NCBI GenBank assembly: GCA_933207985.1
Contig: OW240913.1
Location: forward strand, 273,734,681 to 273,798,680
Length of the DNA stretch: 64,000 bases
Source: Pelobates cultripes
Lineage: Eukaryota; Chordata; Amphibia; Anura; Pelobatidae
Direction of reading: 5' to 3'
The first letter of the stretch is position 1; every line of letters starts with the position of its first letter. Shown here in pieces: positions 46,440 through 59,486 of the stretch. The position numbers and the translations under genes are program-made. The notes beneath the pieces are model-generated. The model searched no databases. It was given only the letters and a program-made list of their open reading frames with translations, and was not told the origin of the DNA.

Positions 46440-49400
46440 GAGCAGAAATAGGTTTATTACACATTTTTTATTGTATTTGTTCTATTGCCGCTTCTCACAC
46501 CATTCCACCACAAGGAGCAGTGATTGTGCTGCACACAATCCCTGCCAACAGTGCAAAATGAATAATCTGGAAAGGTTTTTTTTTTTCCCCCTTGGATCTT
46601 GGTGTTGCCTGGAACTACAATGGAGGTAGTGGTAAAACAAAATGTATACATTGATTGAAACGGCCAACTGCCATACCAGCAGAATGTGCCCTAGAACACC
46701 ACTTTTCAAGTACTTCATGTATGGCAGTTCACTTTATTTTCATGCCATAATTTCAACAGCATGTGTAATCAGTTCATTTGCAATTCAGCCACTTCAACTT
46801 CTGTCACTTGGTCTGGTTGGACGCAGTGCAGGGAAAACTTCAGAAAGTGGAACTGTCGGGCATAACAGATTTAAAATTGGAGTGGAAGAGGCAAACAAGC
46901 AAGTTCTTCTTAATATAAATTAGCAATGTTGACAAAGTCTCCAGCTTTTTATAGAGTCAGGTTTCTTCCAGTTTGTGTCTAGCATCACTGTGGTTAACAC
47001 TTGCCATAGCATCTACAGTGAATGTCTCACCTGATCATTTGTTTACACTTCACAAAAATCTATTTTTCTGACATTTTACAGTTTCTACTAACTTCTCAGC
47101 TTTGAGCTTTTTCCGCCATCTTATACCACCTCAGCCAAGAGTAAAACTACGGTTTAAGTTAAATTATTAGGTTGAAAAAAAAAAAATAAAAAAATTAAAA
47201 AAAAAAAGACTAAAAAAAAGTTCCTCAGGATAAACCTTAAAACCCATTATTTTGCTATTAATCCAAAAGATGCCCCCCAAAAATAAAAAATAGCAGCCAT
47301 TTCCAATTATGCCACAGAAACAGAACAAAATTCATCCATAATGGCAAACCAATTTCACATCAACAACCTGTTGACATACATATCAGTTATATCCTTCATA
47401 TCCTTAAATATTCTGTTTATGCAAAAAAGCATCCAAGCCTTAAAAATAAAAAATAAAATCTGATAAGGTCACCTCTGTAGGTGGGGTGTGCCAAACTCAA
47501 TGGGTGATCTCTTGTATATTCCTGTCAATGAACAAGTTGTCACATAGTGGTTTGTACTGACAGTAAATATTTATACAGTGTGGTTATATCCCCTATGAGA
47601 CACCTTTTCTAAAGAAAACAAACTCAGTTTTTCTAGTCTTTTTTCTTAATGTTTTCAATCTCCCTTATTAAAAATTTGTAGCACACCTCTGCACTTTTTT
47701 TTTTTTTTTTAAGTCATGATCTAGCTTTTGCAAGTCACTCACACACAAATTTTTCAGGATTCTGCATTGCCTTACACACACACACACACACACAAATCTA
47801 AGAAGTTGAGTGTGCATGTTCAAGACGTGTGTGTCAGGTTAACATAGGAGTGCTGTGTGCCAGTACAAAAAAAAATAAAAAATGAAATAGTATCGAGAGC
47901 CAAGTGGCATCCTCCAATATGATACCAAGACTGGCTCTGCAGACTCAATCCAAATTAAGTTTGTCTGTCTGACAGACATAAAAAAAACAAAAAAACAAAA
48001 ACAAAAAAATCAACCACATAAAAAGGAAGCGTGAAACAGATGTATAAAGAAATGCACATTTAGATTTAATTTACATCTTTGACAATTTGCACATAAATAA
48101 CAATGTAAACCAATATGTAAACATAAGAATTTTGTTGTTCTAGCAATGTATAAAGCCTGTTAAACTTTGGTCAGATATTTTTCTTCTTCAGAAAAGAAAA
48201 GTAAAAAAAAATAAAATAAAATAATAAAATATATATATATATTAAAAAAAAGAAAAAAAAAAAAGAAACCACATTTGCTACATTCACATGTAATAGTATT
48301 CTACTTAAACACGCAACACTTCTTTTGTGTGATACATTAAAAATTCTTTGAAGTTAATACAAAAAAAGCACTACTGGCAACAAGTAATTGAAGCAAGTGT
48401 CCAGTTACAGTAGTGATACTTTGGTATATATTACATTAATACTTTAGTGCTTGCTACACAACTTCAGATCACACACACACCTTTAACACAAACTACGTAC
48501 AAACATGGATTTATTAAAGCTGTTTTGTTGCTATTCCTGGTCATTTCAGCACTAGTGGAAGTAATGTCACCACGATCCTTTTTAGAAATTACTAAGCCAC
48601 AAATGGGCTATAAGCCAACATTATTTCCATGTGCATATGTCTTGGGTTTTAAGTGTTTGAGAAGGTCTGCTTTGCTACATTAGAGTGCCAACACGAATCT
48701 TTGGGGTCAGAACGCAAAGCAAGGTTTAAAGCACTGGTGCAGTTTGTAAGCTGCACATATTTGGTTTCTCTGTTGAAGACACAAAGCATTTGGGGAACTA
48801 GCCTTTTTCTGCTCCACTGGACACAAGCAATGAGGTAAATTGTCGAACAACTTCGCAATGCCCTTAAAACTTAAGTTTTAAATTAAGAACAAATAAAATA
48901 AAATCAAAAAACACTAAATACTGAAGGAAATGACTCACAGGATAAAATAAAAATCAATCAGTAACAATACATATTACCAGTGTCTACTACTGGACAATTA
49001 GACTAAAGCCATTTAAGGGGAATCCCACCAAATAAAAAAATAAAAAATAAAAGGATTGTCTTGCTAATAATGGGCAACACTGAAAATGATTCCCCTTTCA
49101 AACAATTCTGAATATGTGATTACAATACGAAGCCCATTTCTTTCCTCTCACTTTTAGTTTTAATCTATGCTTCAGACCATATTAATGCATTTTTGGTACA
49201 CTAAATGTAAATTCCATATACATGTGCTATTTGGGGATTGGTCTATCTCAAGCACCAAACAAAAAGCGCTATTAGATCCTTTTCCCATTATATTTTTTTT
49301 CCAGTTTTTATGGAGAGGATCATCCAGTAAGTTAAACCACTGCGAGATCATTTACATTTTAAAGAAAACAAAATATAAAATACATAAGTAAATAAACAGG

Positions 49401-49932
49401 AAAAAAAAAAAAATGTCCAGCTTTGGCAACAATATGTTGTTCATTGGTTTGGAAATTCTAAACTTTTGTCTTTAAACATTTCTTAAGTTAAGAACCAAAA
49501 ACAAAGAAACCTGCCGAGAATATCTACATTTCAATGGCCACATGAAAATTATGTACATTAACATATATGCATCTTTATAGACAAATTACAATGAGATTTT
49601 TTTCCTGTCATTGTAAACATTAGGTAATTATTGCTTTTCGAATGATACATTGCATAATAAATTATGTACTTTTTTAAAATGACAAATAATTATGGATAAA
49701 TGATTGTCTTTTAATAATATTAAGTGAAAAGGGATATTCGGGTCCCCCGTTTGTCTTTTGCCCTGAGAATACAGGAGTTCATTCTTGGTGATCAGGTTAA
49801 TCTAAGAGACGTCGAAATTTCAAGGTTCTATGCGGCAGTGCAACAAATAAAAAAAAAACAAAAAAAACAAACACAACGGACTACAAACTGCGGCGATCCT
49901 TGACGTCCAATGAATAACACTTGTTCTGTCGG
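46440..49932 (-). other. prdm1: prdm1 3'UTR (extent provisional)
   Basis: The region 3' of the prdm1 stop is T-rich on the sense strand with many ATTTA motifs. miR-9 seed matches (plus-strand CTTTGGT at 48165-48171 and 48419-48425, TCTTTGG at 48698-48704) and full miR-30 seeds (TGTAAACA at 48116-48123 and 49612-49619) lie within it. A let-7 seed match (GAGGTAG at 46623-46629) lies only in the distal extension. Poly(A) signals on the minus strand occur at 48510-48515 and at 46453-46458 and 46467-46472. Which is used cannot be decided here. Confidence 0.45.
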
Positions 49933-50493
49933 TTAAGAGTCTGTTTGATCAATGGATTCCTGTTTAACCTTGATTGGCAACATGAAGCTGCCACAAAGCT
50001 CGTTATTGCCCTTAATCACCTTATCTGAATGTTCATAAAAGTTACGACAAGACATGTGAAGACCATTTCCGGTGTTCCTTGCTATACTTGCACCTTCGAT
50101 CTCTCTCCTAAGAAGAGACATCATTTCATTCTCCAGAGTAGACAACATGTCCATATCTTCCATGTCATCTAATCTGTCTGCACTGTCACTGATATCAAAC
50201 TTCTCAATCTCTTCATTGAGACGAGTAAGTTCTTCTCTGGTTAAGCCAGACCTTGGAGATAAGGGACAAATTAATTTCATGTGCAAATTGAGGCTGCATA
50301 AGTGGATGTAACTCTTCTGACAATGAATACACTTATGAGGCCGTTCTCTTGTGTGAAGACGTTTGTGGAGTTTGAGATGAACAAACTGAGTAAATTTTGC
50401 AGGGCACAGCTTGCACTGGTAGGGTTTCTCCCCAGAATGGAGCCGCAAATGAGTTTTTAAATTGCTTGTGCTGCTGAACCGTTTATGACATAC
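49933..50493 (-). CDS. prdm1: prdm1 terminal coding exon, codons 595-780
   Basis: Acceptor TTTTTGATGTACAG. Encodes the rest of finger 3, fingers 4 and 5 ([16 protein letters not shown]...C), an acidic stretch ([17 protein letters not shown]) and the C-terminal [15 protein letters not shown] before the stop. Confidence 0.95.
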   Translation of the reverse strand, partial: VCHKRFSSTSNLKTHLRLHSGEKPYQCKLCPAKFTQFVHLKLHKRLHTRERPHKCIHCQKSYIHLCSLNLHMKLICPLSPRSGLTREELTRLNEEIEKFDISDSADRLDDMEDMDMLSTLENEMMSLLRREIEGASIARNTGNGLHMSCRNFYEHSDKVIKGNNELCGSFMLPIKVKQESIDQTDS

Positions 50494-53065
50494 CTGTACA
50501 TCAAAAAGAGAAGAAAAAACAAAAAAAACAATGTTTATTATAAGTTTGTCACCATTGTTCAAGCCCTTCATCCCATCTGTGTCAGCCTCAATTAGAAAAC
50601 AGCTTTGACAATAGAAAACCAATTTCAATACCATAACCTGCAATGTCTGCAGAGGTTTGTGTGAGGTTTTGACCATGTTCATACTTAAATTAAAACCTTA
50701 TGAGCCTTAAGAACTATAATTAATAGGAGAACTGAAAGTTTATGCCAGTGGAATACTTGGAAAAAGATCTCCAACAAATCATTTAGCAATTATTTTAGTC
50801 CTCTGTCATCTAAACATTTTAAAACTTAAAAGCGTGTGTCACATATCCAGAAATATAAACAAACAATTTCTTAACACAATCTAATTTTACAGAGGACAGA
50901 GCTCCTTTCATACATCCTCGAGGAGTAAACTTACAACAAACCGATTTAGAGGATATACTGACTAACAGAACCAGTTTGCATACATATGAACCATTAGTTT
51001 TTTAACCAATTATAAAATGGCATATAGGTCAAGGAAAGAAATATATACAAATATTTAGTATACTTTCAAATCTACACACCTGACATTCATGAGGCTTCTC
51101 CCCTGTGTGTACCAAAAAGTGCTTCTGTAGATGTGCCAGTTGTGTGAATCCTTTGTTGCAGGTCTGGCATTTGAATGGCCGCTCACCACTGTGTACCCGA
51201 AGATGCACCTATGAAAAAAATTAAAATGAAAAAACAAAAATTAGCAAGAATAAGAAAGAGGACCATCAGTAACAAACATTATACACAAGCAGAACTCTGA
51301 CCAAACTTGTAATGTACCAAGTTGTTTTTCGAAGGTAACTACCTTAAGATTTGAGAGTTGTCCAAATGTCTTTGTGCAAACATTACACTCATATTTAATC
51401 TTGCCATTCTGCTTCTTCAATGGGTATGGAAGAGTCTTATAACCTGTCATGGTTCTCTTGCTCTTAATGAGATTGATGGCTTCTTCGGTGCTTGTGGTCA
51501 TCACAGCTGAGGTAGATTTTGGTTGCATTACATGCTCAGTGGCCGCTGTGCCAGCAGTAGGTGACCCACTTGTTGGACTTATTTGCTTGTCCCTCATGCT
51601 AGCAGCAGCTCCTGTTATTGAGAAGGCACTATTGGGTGCAGGGATAAGAAAGTCTCGTGGCTGTTCAGGTTGTATTAGTCTACGACTGCCTTCATGAACC
51701 AAAGAACCTGGGAGGCTAGCCTGATTAAGCATGTGATGAGACAGATTTCCACCACCGATTATATTGCTGTAAACAGGGTACATTCTCGGAAGGAGATTGA
51801 AATTATTCATGGCATTAATGTTGTTTAATGCATTTAAGCCATTGCAACCAATGCTGTAGGAAGGTAACAAGAACTTTGGATATGAAGAGTTATAGGGTGG
51901 TAAAAATGTCTGTGGAAGATGACTGGTTGGAGAAGGATAACCATGTAGGGATCCCATTGCTTCGGTGAAATACGGTCTGTTCAAGAACGGATACAATTCT
52001 CTGTGTTCTTGTGACAAATGTGGAGGTGAAACTGAAGACCCAGGGCTGCTGTGTGGACTGGAGCTTTTATAGCTTTGATCTGGACTGCCTCTTGATGAAG
52101 GGCTTGGTGTTGTGGATGGCTGAGTTGGAGAATGCACATAATAATTGTTTCTCTCAAATGTGTACCCAAGAGAAGGCTTTAAGTAGTCTTCATGTACTTG
52201 ACTCTGGAATGGATAGACAACACGTGGAATTAAAGGTTTCTCTGGGCTACAGTTTTTACGTAAGTCCACTGTATCTTTTCCTGGAGAAACTGCAACAATA
52301 TTGTTCAGAGGAAAATTCTTTGATTTTGGTTGGTGTGGTGTGTCTTTGAGAATCTCTTCCACACTGTGCTCCTTTTTAGGGGTGCTCTTTTTGATGCCCA
52401 CTTTATTGGACATTTGATCCTCCGTGATAGAAAGACTTTGCTCTGCAGAAACAAAAACATGATTTAGTCTACATGTAATAGTAATTTGAGGAGATTTCTA
52501 CAAGATAAGTGTCACCAATTAGTTATTTCACATTCTGCAACGATTCACATAACATACAAAAGTAATCATATTTTCAAATAAAGATATTAAAGAATAGTTC
52601 AATCAACAGTATTTTTCCTGAGAAGCAACTCAAGAAAAAGAGAGAGAGAAAAAAAAACAAACAAAACATGGTGACGTTAGGAAGATGTTCTGTATTCTGA
52701 TTGAGAACATTCACTTTTTTTTTTTTTTTTTTTTTTTTAAAAGAGTGTTTTCCTGGCACTATAGTGGTCCTTTAAATTGTTTAAATCACAATAATAAAAA
52801 AAATATATAAAAAAGATGGAGATCCCTACTACCCAATACCAGCAGCAAATTGTGGGTTTGAGGTTTTTTTTTTATTTAAATTTGCTTACTTGAATCTTCA
52901 TCGACTTAATTTGGAACACTCAAAAATAGAATACATTTTATACTCTACAGATCGAGCATCTCTGGAATTAAGTAGCATGGGACTGACATTCATTCGGATT
53001 GGAGCATAAATGAGAGAACTCCACCAAAATATTATATATTTTGGGTCTTCCTCAAGAGATAGATA

Positions 53066-53101
<36 letters not shown>

Positions 53102-56100
53102 ATATCTATCTTGAGGAAGACCCAAACAGGTCGAAACGTCGATCAATGTGTTACAATATGTAACAAAATAAATAACTTTGAAATATTTAAAAAGACTGGA
53201 GAGTGCACCCTTTCTATTGAATATATATATATATTTTTTATCTCATGATAAAAAAAAAAGTACAATAATATGTTCAAACAGGTGAAAGTTATTTAGAAAA
53301 AAAAACACAAACAAAAAAACACATACAACAAAACCCCAGAGACCAAGAAACTGACAGTAAATGTGAGATGGGGAGATATGTCTGATAGAACAATAGATGT
53401 AAGCGGGCTTTCGTTTAATTTAAGAAAGGAAGTTAAGGTAGAAGTCTAGCGAACTTGCCTCAAACTTAAAGGAAAGAACACAGGTCTTTGGTTTATGTGG
53501 TGTCTGTTATCGTGTGAAAACATTTATCTTACTACTGAGAACAGGTACATTTTATCAAGTTTAAAAAAAGTCTACTGTGCTAAACTTTATTTTTTCAAAA
53601 GTCTTGGGGAGAGTCCTCATTGGGTAGTCCACTTACAGAAAGTAAAGCATCACTATGTCATTTTAAAACCTGCGGATTCTCTAACAAAAAATTTATTCTG
53701 ATGAAATAGATACACCCATTTAATTAAGGGAATTATAATTAATAGTTTAGGCAGTGCCAACATTCTCAACATTCCATGTGACATAGGTACATAGCAGTCT
53801 ACTTACGGAGATTTGTCAAAACATCATTGCACAGAGGATAATTAAGTCTCTTCGCAAAGTCCCGGGAGTACCACACTCGCAGTTCATGATCCGCTGGGAT
53901 AGGCATAATGGTATAGAAATAAATATCCATGCCATTTTGACAGGCAGCCAGATTCTGCTTGTGAAGAGAGTGTGCTGGGTTGACATAGCGCATCCAGTTG
54001 CTTTTATCTTCATTGTACCCATCAATGTAGTGGTGAAACTCCCCATTTGAATAAATCTGTAGAAAACGTAACAAGGGCAGGGTTATTATTATTATTAGAA
54101 TAGGAATAGAATGAAGCAATAGATTTTAATGAAAGATGAAATTAAATAGTTTGGATTTAAAAAAAAATAATAATATTTAGCATTTTGAGCAGGGTAAATC
54201 AGAAGCAATTAGAAATAACTAAAAGCATTAGAAACAAATCTTTTTCAATCACTTGTTTCTAGTGAAAGGTTTTGTTGCTAAAGGAATATGAAGCTTCTTA
54301 AAAAAAATGTATTTACTTCAACATGGAGAAAATGTGTTGTGCAGTTGAAAAAAAACCCCCCAAAAAAAACAGTCATAGCTTAGGCGTCTTCCAAGACTTG
54401 TAAAGGGAATATAAATCTAATAATTAAGAAAGAAAACCAAAACCAAGCAAAAAAAATCCCCCAAAGCATACAACCTGCTTCGTTTTAACAACCAGTGATA
54501 TAACTGAAATACGTTTTTGCATTAAGCACCGATGCAAAATAAAGGTAATAATAAATCTCTTTACGAGGTCAAACTACAGCATTTCCCTCATCATCCCAAT
54601 TCTTAATTGCACTCTCCAGAGTCCCCTCCTTCAGGACTCAAGGTAAAAATGAATCATATGAATACTTGGAATGCAGTCATATTGCAGAACAATGGGTGGA
54701 GAAAAGGTGAAGTCACCTACCATAGCAATGAGCAAAAGGTGGAGAAAGGCCAAAAGAGACAATCACTCTCAGCCAAACCCGTCACAAGACAAGTTCAGTC
54801 TTGTACAAATACACACCTACTACATACACATGTTAGTGTAAATTGTATAAACAAACAGCTTGTCTTGATCAAGAACAAGGGACATAAAACTGGTAATATA
54901 CATACACATTATAAACACATAACCGATTTTAACAGGAGTGTGCTTCACCTACACTCCTATATGTACAGAAATTCTGTAACCTTCATGATGGGGATATAAA
55001 AAAAAAAAAAAAGGCAAAATTTGTCATTCTGACACGTATAGGGTTAATGGAGGCACAAAGCTCCTAACATTTCAGTGTAGCACATATATTACAAGGATCA
55101 CAGAATATGCGTGAAAAGTGAACGTGACAAATGCAACTTGTCTAGCTGTTGCACCATTTTGAGACACTGAGCAAAAGACAACAATCACTTTCTTTTTTTT
55201 TTTTTTAAAGCAGCTTCCTGTAAATGTATAAAGGAGGAAGCACGACTGGCTCCTTCATCACATTGTGCACATAGTATTATACAATTTGTGTTGAAGAGAA
55301 GTCTGAAGAGTTGTGTTAGCCACGAGGTGTGTTGGTGTGTGTAGAGGGGTTTGTCCTTTGAGTCCCGAGACTTTCAGGAATACCAGGTGCATGTCACAAA
55401 TTTTAGATCAGAAACTAGATGGTTACTAGATTCGCAGTGAGTTTTTGCATGTGGTTTAACCCTATAACTTCCAGGGCCGTAGTGGGGTTTCCAACTTCAA
55501 AGGGTTAATGAGAAAAGTGGTTCAATTTTGCGGTGGGGTCACATGTTTAAGAAGAAAGAAACTACCCCAAATCGTGAGATTTCCACGTACTTCAAACGCT
55601 GAGAGAATGTGCTGACTCACTGTACATTTACAAGAAATAATGTCACTTAAGGGGTTTGCTCAACCCCACACATCCTCTCGCTCGCTCTACATGAGCAAGA
55701 CTAAGGGATCTTATTTGTAACCAGATGTTCCCAGCAATGCAAGCAAGCTCAGGATGCAAACTGTGTTAGATGGAAAAGGATTCACCACAGTTTCCTTTAC
55801 CTGCTGTCTATATCTCATCACACTGTATCACAGAAAAGGAGAGGTGTTCATTCACGCTACAGCGATTTAGTGAATGCCACACAGAGGCAAAATACTTCTG
55901 AAGAATATATATTACTTGTATACCTATATTCTCTGCCACATATAGTAAAACTTAAGAATGTAGAAACATACAATATTATATATACACACATACATACAAA
56001 ATAGAAATAACCACTATACATGTTCTTTCTATTTTATTTTAAAAATACTCACCCGCCAAAAGTAGTTTCTGTCTGCTTTCTCGGGAACGGTGTCAATTGT

Positions 56101-59100
56101 GTAACTTTCCCCAATATACGGGCCAAACCTTGTTCCTTTTGGAATATACTCTTTGCTAAAAACTCCGATCACCTTAAAAATAAAATAAAAAATGTTTATG
56201 GTTAATAGGAAAGGCAGTAATTGGGATATAAAAAAAAAATAAAAAATATTTATGACAGTAAACGGGTCATGTGAATTCAAATCATTTTTTCATTTTAAAT
56301 ACATACAGAGTAGGTAAAAAAGGAAACAAGTTCAAAGTAAGTAGGCTTATTAATTAATGTGGATGTATGCAATACAGGCTTGCTGTGATCCAGTATTGCA
56401 AGTACTTTCTACCAAGTTTTCCAAAACACAAGGGATCTTTGTAAAAGCATATTGAAATTCGTGAAATATTTGCCATTGGCACTTTGCACTTCTGGTCCAA
56501 TAAGCCTGTTCTGAAAATGATCTGATCATCACTAAAATTGTTCAACAAGTACCTCCAAATTAAACAATCCACTATGTGGACTCAAGCAAAGTTCCACCAA
56601 ATGATAAATTGCCAAACACTGCCTGTAACATCAAATCTGAAACGCCTTAAGACGCAATGTGATTAAACTGCTGTTGCTTTTGGCAAGGAGAATGAATTAT
56701 GGATTTATAAATGTTACTATTCTTTAATGTACAATTATGTTCACCAGACTATCACTAAAGGGCTTCAAGTTAAACTGAAACAATCATGCAAACCACAAAG
56801 AAGAGTATTCAATGATTAATCCCCTTCTCAGACACCAGATTTTCCATCCAGAATCTTAGAATGTGATAGAAAGGGCATATTAAACTTCAACAAGTTAAAA
56901 AAGATGCAAAAATGCTCTTGCATGTTATCAGATTAAATTATATGCAAAAACGACCAACAGAGGGCGCTACAGACAGGCATATTTAAAATAAAACAAAATA
57001 GTCACGGCTTTGAACTCTGAAATTATCTTTCTAACCCGTGCAGCCTTATAGCAAAGATAAAAATTGTATATTATATATAAATATTAAATTATGCCAACGT
57101 AAAAAACAAATCTAAGTCTTCACTTATATATAAATGTTACTAGAACTAACAACAAATTAACCAAGGTGAAAACTGCAGACATCAATTCACATTTTCGATT
57201 TAAGTAGAAAAATAATGAAAACAGGGTAACAATCCGGGGAAATCGGGATTTATTGGAATCACAGAATGTTTCCGCAATCAAAAAGCATTAATCACGTAAC
57301 CCTACATGACTAAGGCTTTTTGAGCGCCGAAACGTAATTTCACAGGGACTTTCTGCCTTCAAATAAATCCTTCCTATTTTGCCAGATTGCGTTGCCTGCT
57401 TCCATAATTTTTCTGCTAAATTCTAAGGGATTTGTGGTTCCCCTAAGCACCACCAGTAAGGAAAGGGCTAGTACTCCCTCCCTTAGGAGTTTCAATAATT
57501 TGTGGCAATGTATTTTGTGCATGTATTTGTATTCAGATGAACACAATTTACGTGAACTGTTACTGAACACCCCCTTAAACTTGTGACACAGCATGATACC
57601 ATAACTATATTTCAGTTTTTACATGCAAAACTCATTACTCAACCTCCATAAAATGACACACGTAATAAAGTAAAGGATTAAACCGGAAATCCCACAATTT
57701 TAACAATTTGCTTTTTTGAAAAGGAAAAAATAAATATATAACTTAAAATACCAAATGATAATGAGGAGGTTTCATTATGAACAAAAGGGAGCATAATAAT
57801 TATCCCAAAACTTGCTTACATATGTTGGATTTGAGAATACATAGTCTGCTTGCAAAGATCATTAGAAAGGGATAACGTAGCCATTGGACCAGTCCAAAGG
57901 TTCCAATAACTGATTGGTGGGTCAAGGCCTTTAGTATAAACAGTTCAGGAGAAGAGGCAGAGGGCTTTTAGCAAGTTCATACTGAAATCTTGCTTTTCAG
58001 AACCTACTCCATTCCTTTACAAGCATTGACCTTTGCCAAATTTGAATCAATCTTTGTCATTCTGCTCGGTCGCAGAGTGCTGCCTGACAACCAGTGGCAT
58101 CGGAGACAAAAAACAGTAACCTACCTTTTGCTTAAATATAAGCAATTTGTGAAAAATGATAAGGGGGTAATGGATGGGTAAAAGAAAAGGAGGATTGGTC
58201 TTTTAGTCGTGATGTGCCAAGGATTTTTTTTTTATATTCCTCAACTATAAAGAATACCAGGTTATGGAGTGAAGATCTTTCAACTTAAAGTACACAATGG
58301 GTCCAAGAAAAACCATGGTAAAAGATATCACACGTAGAATGTTAAAGAGATGCTATGTACTTATATTAGAATTTGACAATTATCTCTCATGTATCAAATG
58401 TAGCAACTGAGGTTCAAAGGGACATCATAAACTCTGTCCAATATATGCAATGGTATTCACACCTACATGCAGTTTGGTTTTATCTGAACAAATACTCTAG
58501 ATACTGGGCATCTCAGACCTTTGTGACAAAGTTGATATGAGAACATGTTTAAAAATCCAGGTCAATAATCTACCTAGGCAGGCATTACTTCTGACATAGC
58601 AAAGGGACTATGAAGTCTTTATAAGTCCTGATATAGTGTACAAAACAGGGTCAAAAGTTACTTTGCTGGAAATTTGTGGAATGCAGTAGCAAAGGATAGT
58701 CTCCGAACACTATGCAGGTGAGTGCCTATGTAGTATACCTTGCAATAATGGCCATATAAAAATGTAAACAGCTTGTTGCTCACCCAGGTGTACCACAAAG
58801 CCCTTACAAAAAAAAATAAAAAAATGTACAGAATGTACACAGTTGAAAATTTAGAAGTTACAGGTTCAGGTATCTGATTGGATATGGGGATAGAAAAAAA
58901 AAAAAAAAAGACCAAGTCATAGAAAGATCAAGTGTCAATTCTTGCCATTCCTTTAGCAAAGAAAATAATGCTAAATATTATATACATTTTACAATTGTCA
59001 AATTAACGGAATTTTCAGAAAACTTTAGAACAGGACTCTTCTGCAATGAAAAAAATAAATCCATTTTTAAAAAGTTTCCCCTTAATGAGAGTTTTTCCCA

Positions 59101-59486
59101 CAGTTTCATAATTTGTTTGTTTTTATTTATTTTTTTAAAACTACACTAAATATGGTCCAGCTACTCTTCAAGCAGACTTTTTGTACAATGAAATGTACCA
59201 AACCCTTTAATTCTTCACGATAATGCAATGCACAAGGATCAATATTTGGGAAAAAATCCAACATTTAATAAAATTAACTATTACCCCTTTAAAGCAGACT
59301 CACCTTTTTGCTGACAGAATCATATTTGAAAAGGAGATTTCTGGGCAGGGATGCCTGTGCCTGCTTGAGCTGAGTCCCATCCAAGGAGCTGTCCCATTGG
59401 TGATCCTTCACTATGTAGGTGCATTTCTCTTCAAACTCAGCCTCTGTCCAGAGCGTCATATCAGCTCCCTCCATGTCCATTTTCAT
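49933..59486 (-). CDS. prdm1: PRDM1 (Blimp-1) transcriptional repressor, six coding exons
   Basis: PRDM1 is a nuclear DNA-binding repressor that drives plasma-cell, germ-cell and other terminal fate decisions by recruiting co-repressors. Coding exons (minus strand) are 59486-59304, 56172-56053, 54056-53807, 52442-51343, 51208-51080 and 50493-49933. They total 2343 nt, giving 780 residues with continuous phase and GT/AG introns throughout. The PR domain spans about residues 45-172 ([10 protein letters not shown] to [11 protein letters not shown]). A long proline/serine-rich region occupies 186-530. Five zinc fingers follow at 537-557, 565-585, 593-613, 621-641 and 649-670, the last C2HC. The C-terminus ends with VKQE (K771), a SUMO consensus. 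No damage is seen. Identity with vertebrate PRDM1 is unmistakable. Confidence 0.97.
51080..51208 (-). CDS. prdm1: prdm1 exon, codons 552-594 (zinc fingers 1-3)
   Basis: 129 nt, phase 0, acceptor TTTTTTCATAG, donor CAG/GTGTGT. Completes finger 1, encodes finger 2 ([19 protein letters not shown]) and starts finger 3. The upstream intron is only 134 bp. Confidence 0.95.
51343..52442 (-). CDS. prdm1: prdm1 large exon, codons 185-551
   Basis: 1100 nt, acceptor TTTCTGCAG, donor TTAAG/GTAGTT. It encodes the low-complexity region with [40 protein letters not shown] and [20 protein letters not shown]. This region carries the known co-repressor contacts. The exon ends inside zinc finger 1 (C537, C540). 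Confidence 0.95.
52746..52775. repeat. T2-like MITE terminus in prdm1 intron
   Basis: GTTTTCCTGGCACTATAGTG followed by GTCCTTTAA matches the ends of the hairpin-chain MITEs. It is preceded by a T run of more than 20 bases. Only one end is present. Confidence 0.6.
53037..53220 (+). mobile_element. Penelope-like retroelement end with degenerate hammerhead motif
   Basis: TTGAGGA, then AGACC-CAAACA-GGTC, then GAAACGTC (about 53111-53140) matches the order of a hammerhead core (CUGANGA, stem II, GAAA). Stem II pairs perfectly but the first core base is changed. An inverted copy of the left part (GGGTCTTCCTCAAGAGATAG, about 53042-53061) lies across a (TA)n run. AATAAATAACTTTGAAAT follows. Hammerheads are known in Penelope-like element ends; this assignment is by motif only. 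It lies in the prdm1 intron between codons 184 and 185. Confidence 0.45.
53807..54056 (-). CDS. prdm1: prdm1 exon, codons 102-184 (PR domain end)
   Basis: 250 nt, acceptor TTTCTACAG, donor CTCC/GTAAGT, ending one base into codon 185. Encodes [46 protein letters not shown] and [11 protein letters not shown]. Confidence 0.95.
56053..56172 (-). CDS. prdm1: prdm1 exon, codons 62-101 (PR domain)
   Basis: 120 nt, phase 0 at both ends, acceptor TTTTTAAG, donor CGG/GTGAGT. Encodes [20 protein letters not shown] and on to NYFWR, the central PR-domain strands. Confidence 0.95.
57290..57400 (+). mobile_element. Second hammerhead-like repeat end in prdm1 intron
   Basis: TGACTAAGGC-TTTTTGAGC-GCCGAAACGT (about 57307-57335) has the same layout as 53111-53140, with a GGC/GCC stem. 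TTCAAATAAATCCTTCCTAT follows at about 57358. The core is more degraded. It is interpreted as an old Penelope-like terminus. Confidence 0.35.

Noticed and set aside
52742..53100. Short minus-strand frames between prdm1 exons as extra exons
   Set aside because: They lie over a MITE end, T run and TA repeat, and the exon phases on both sides already join correctly.
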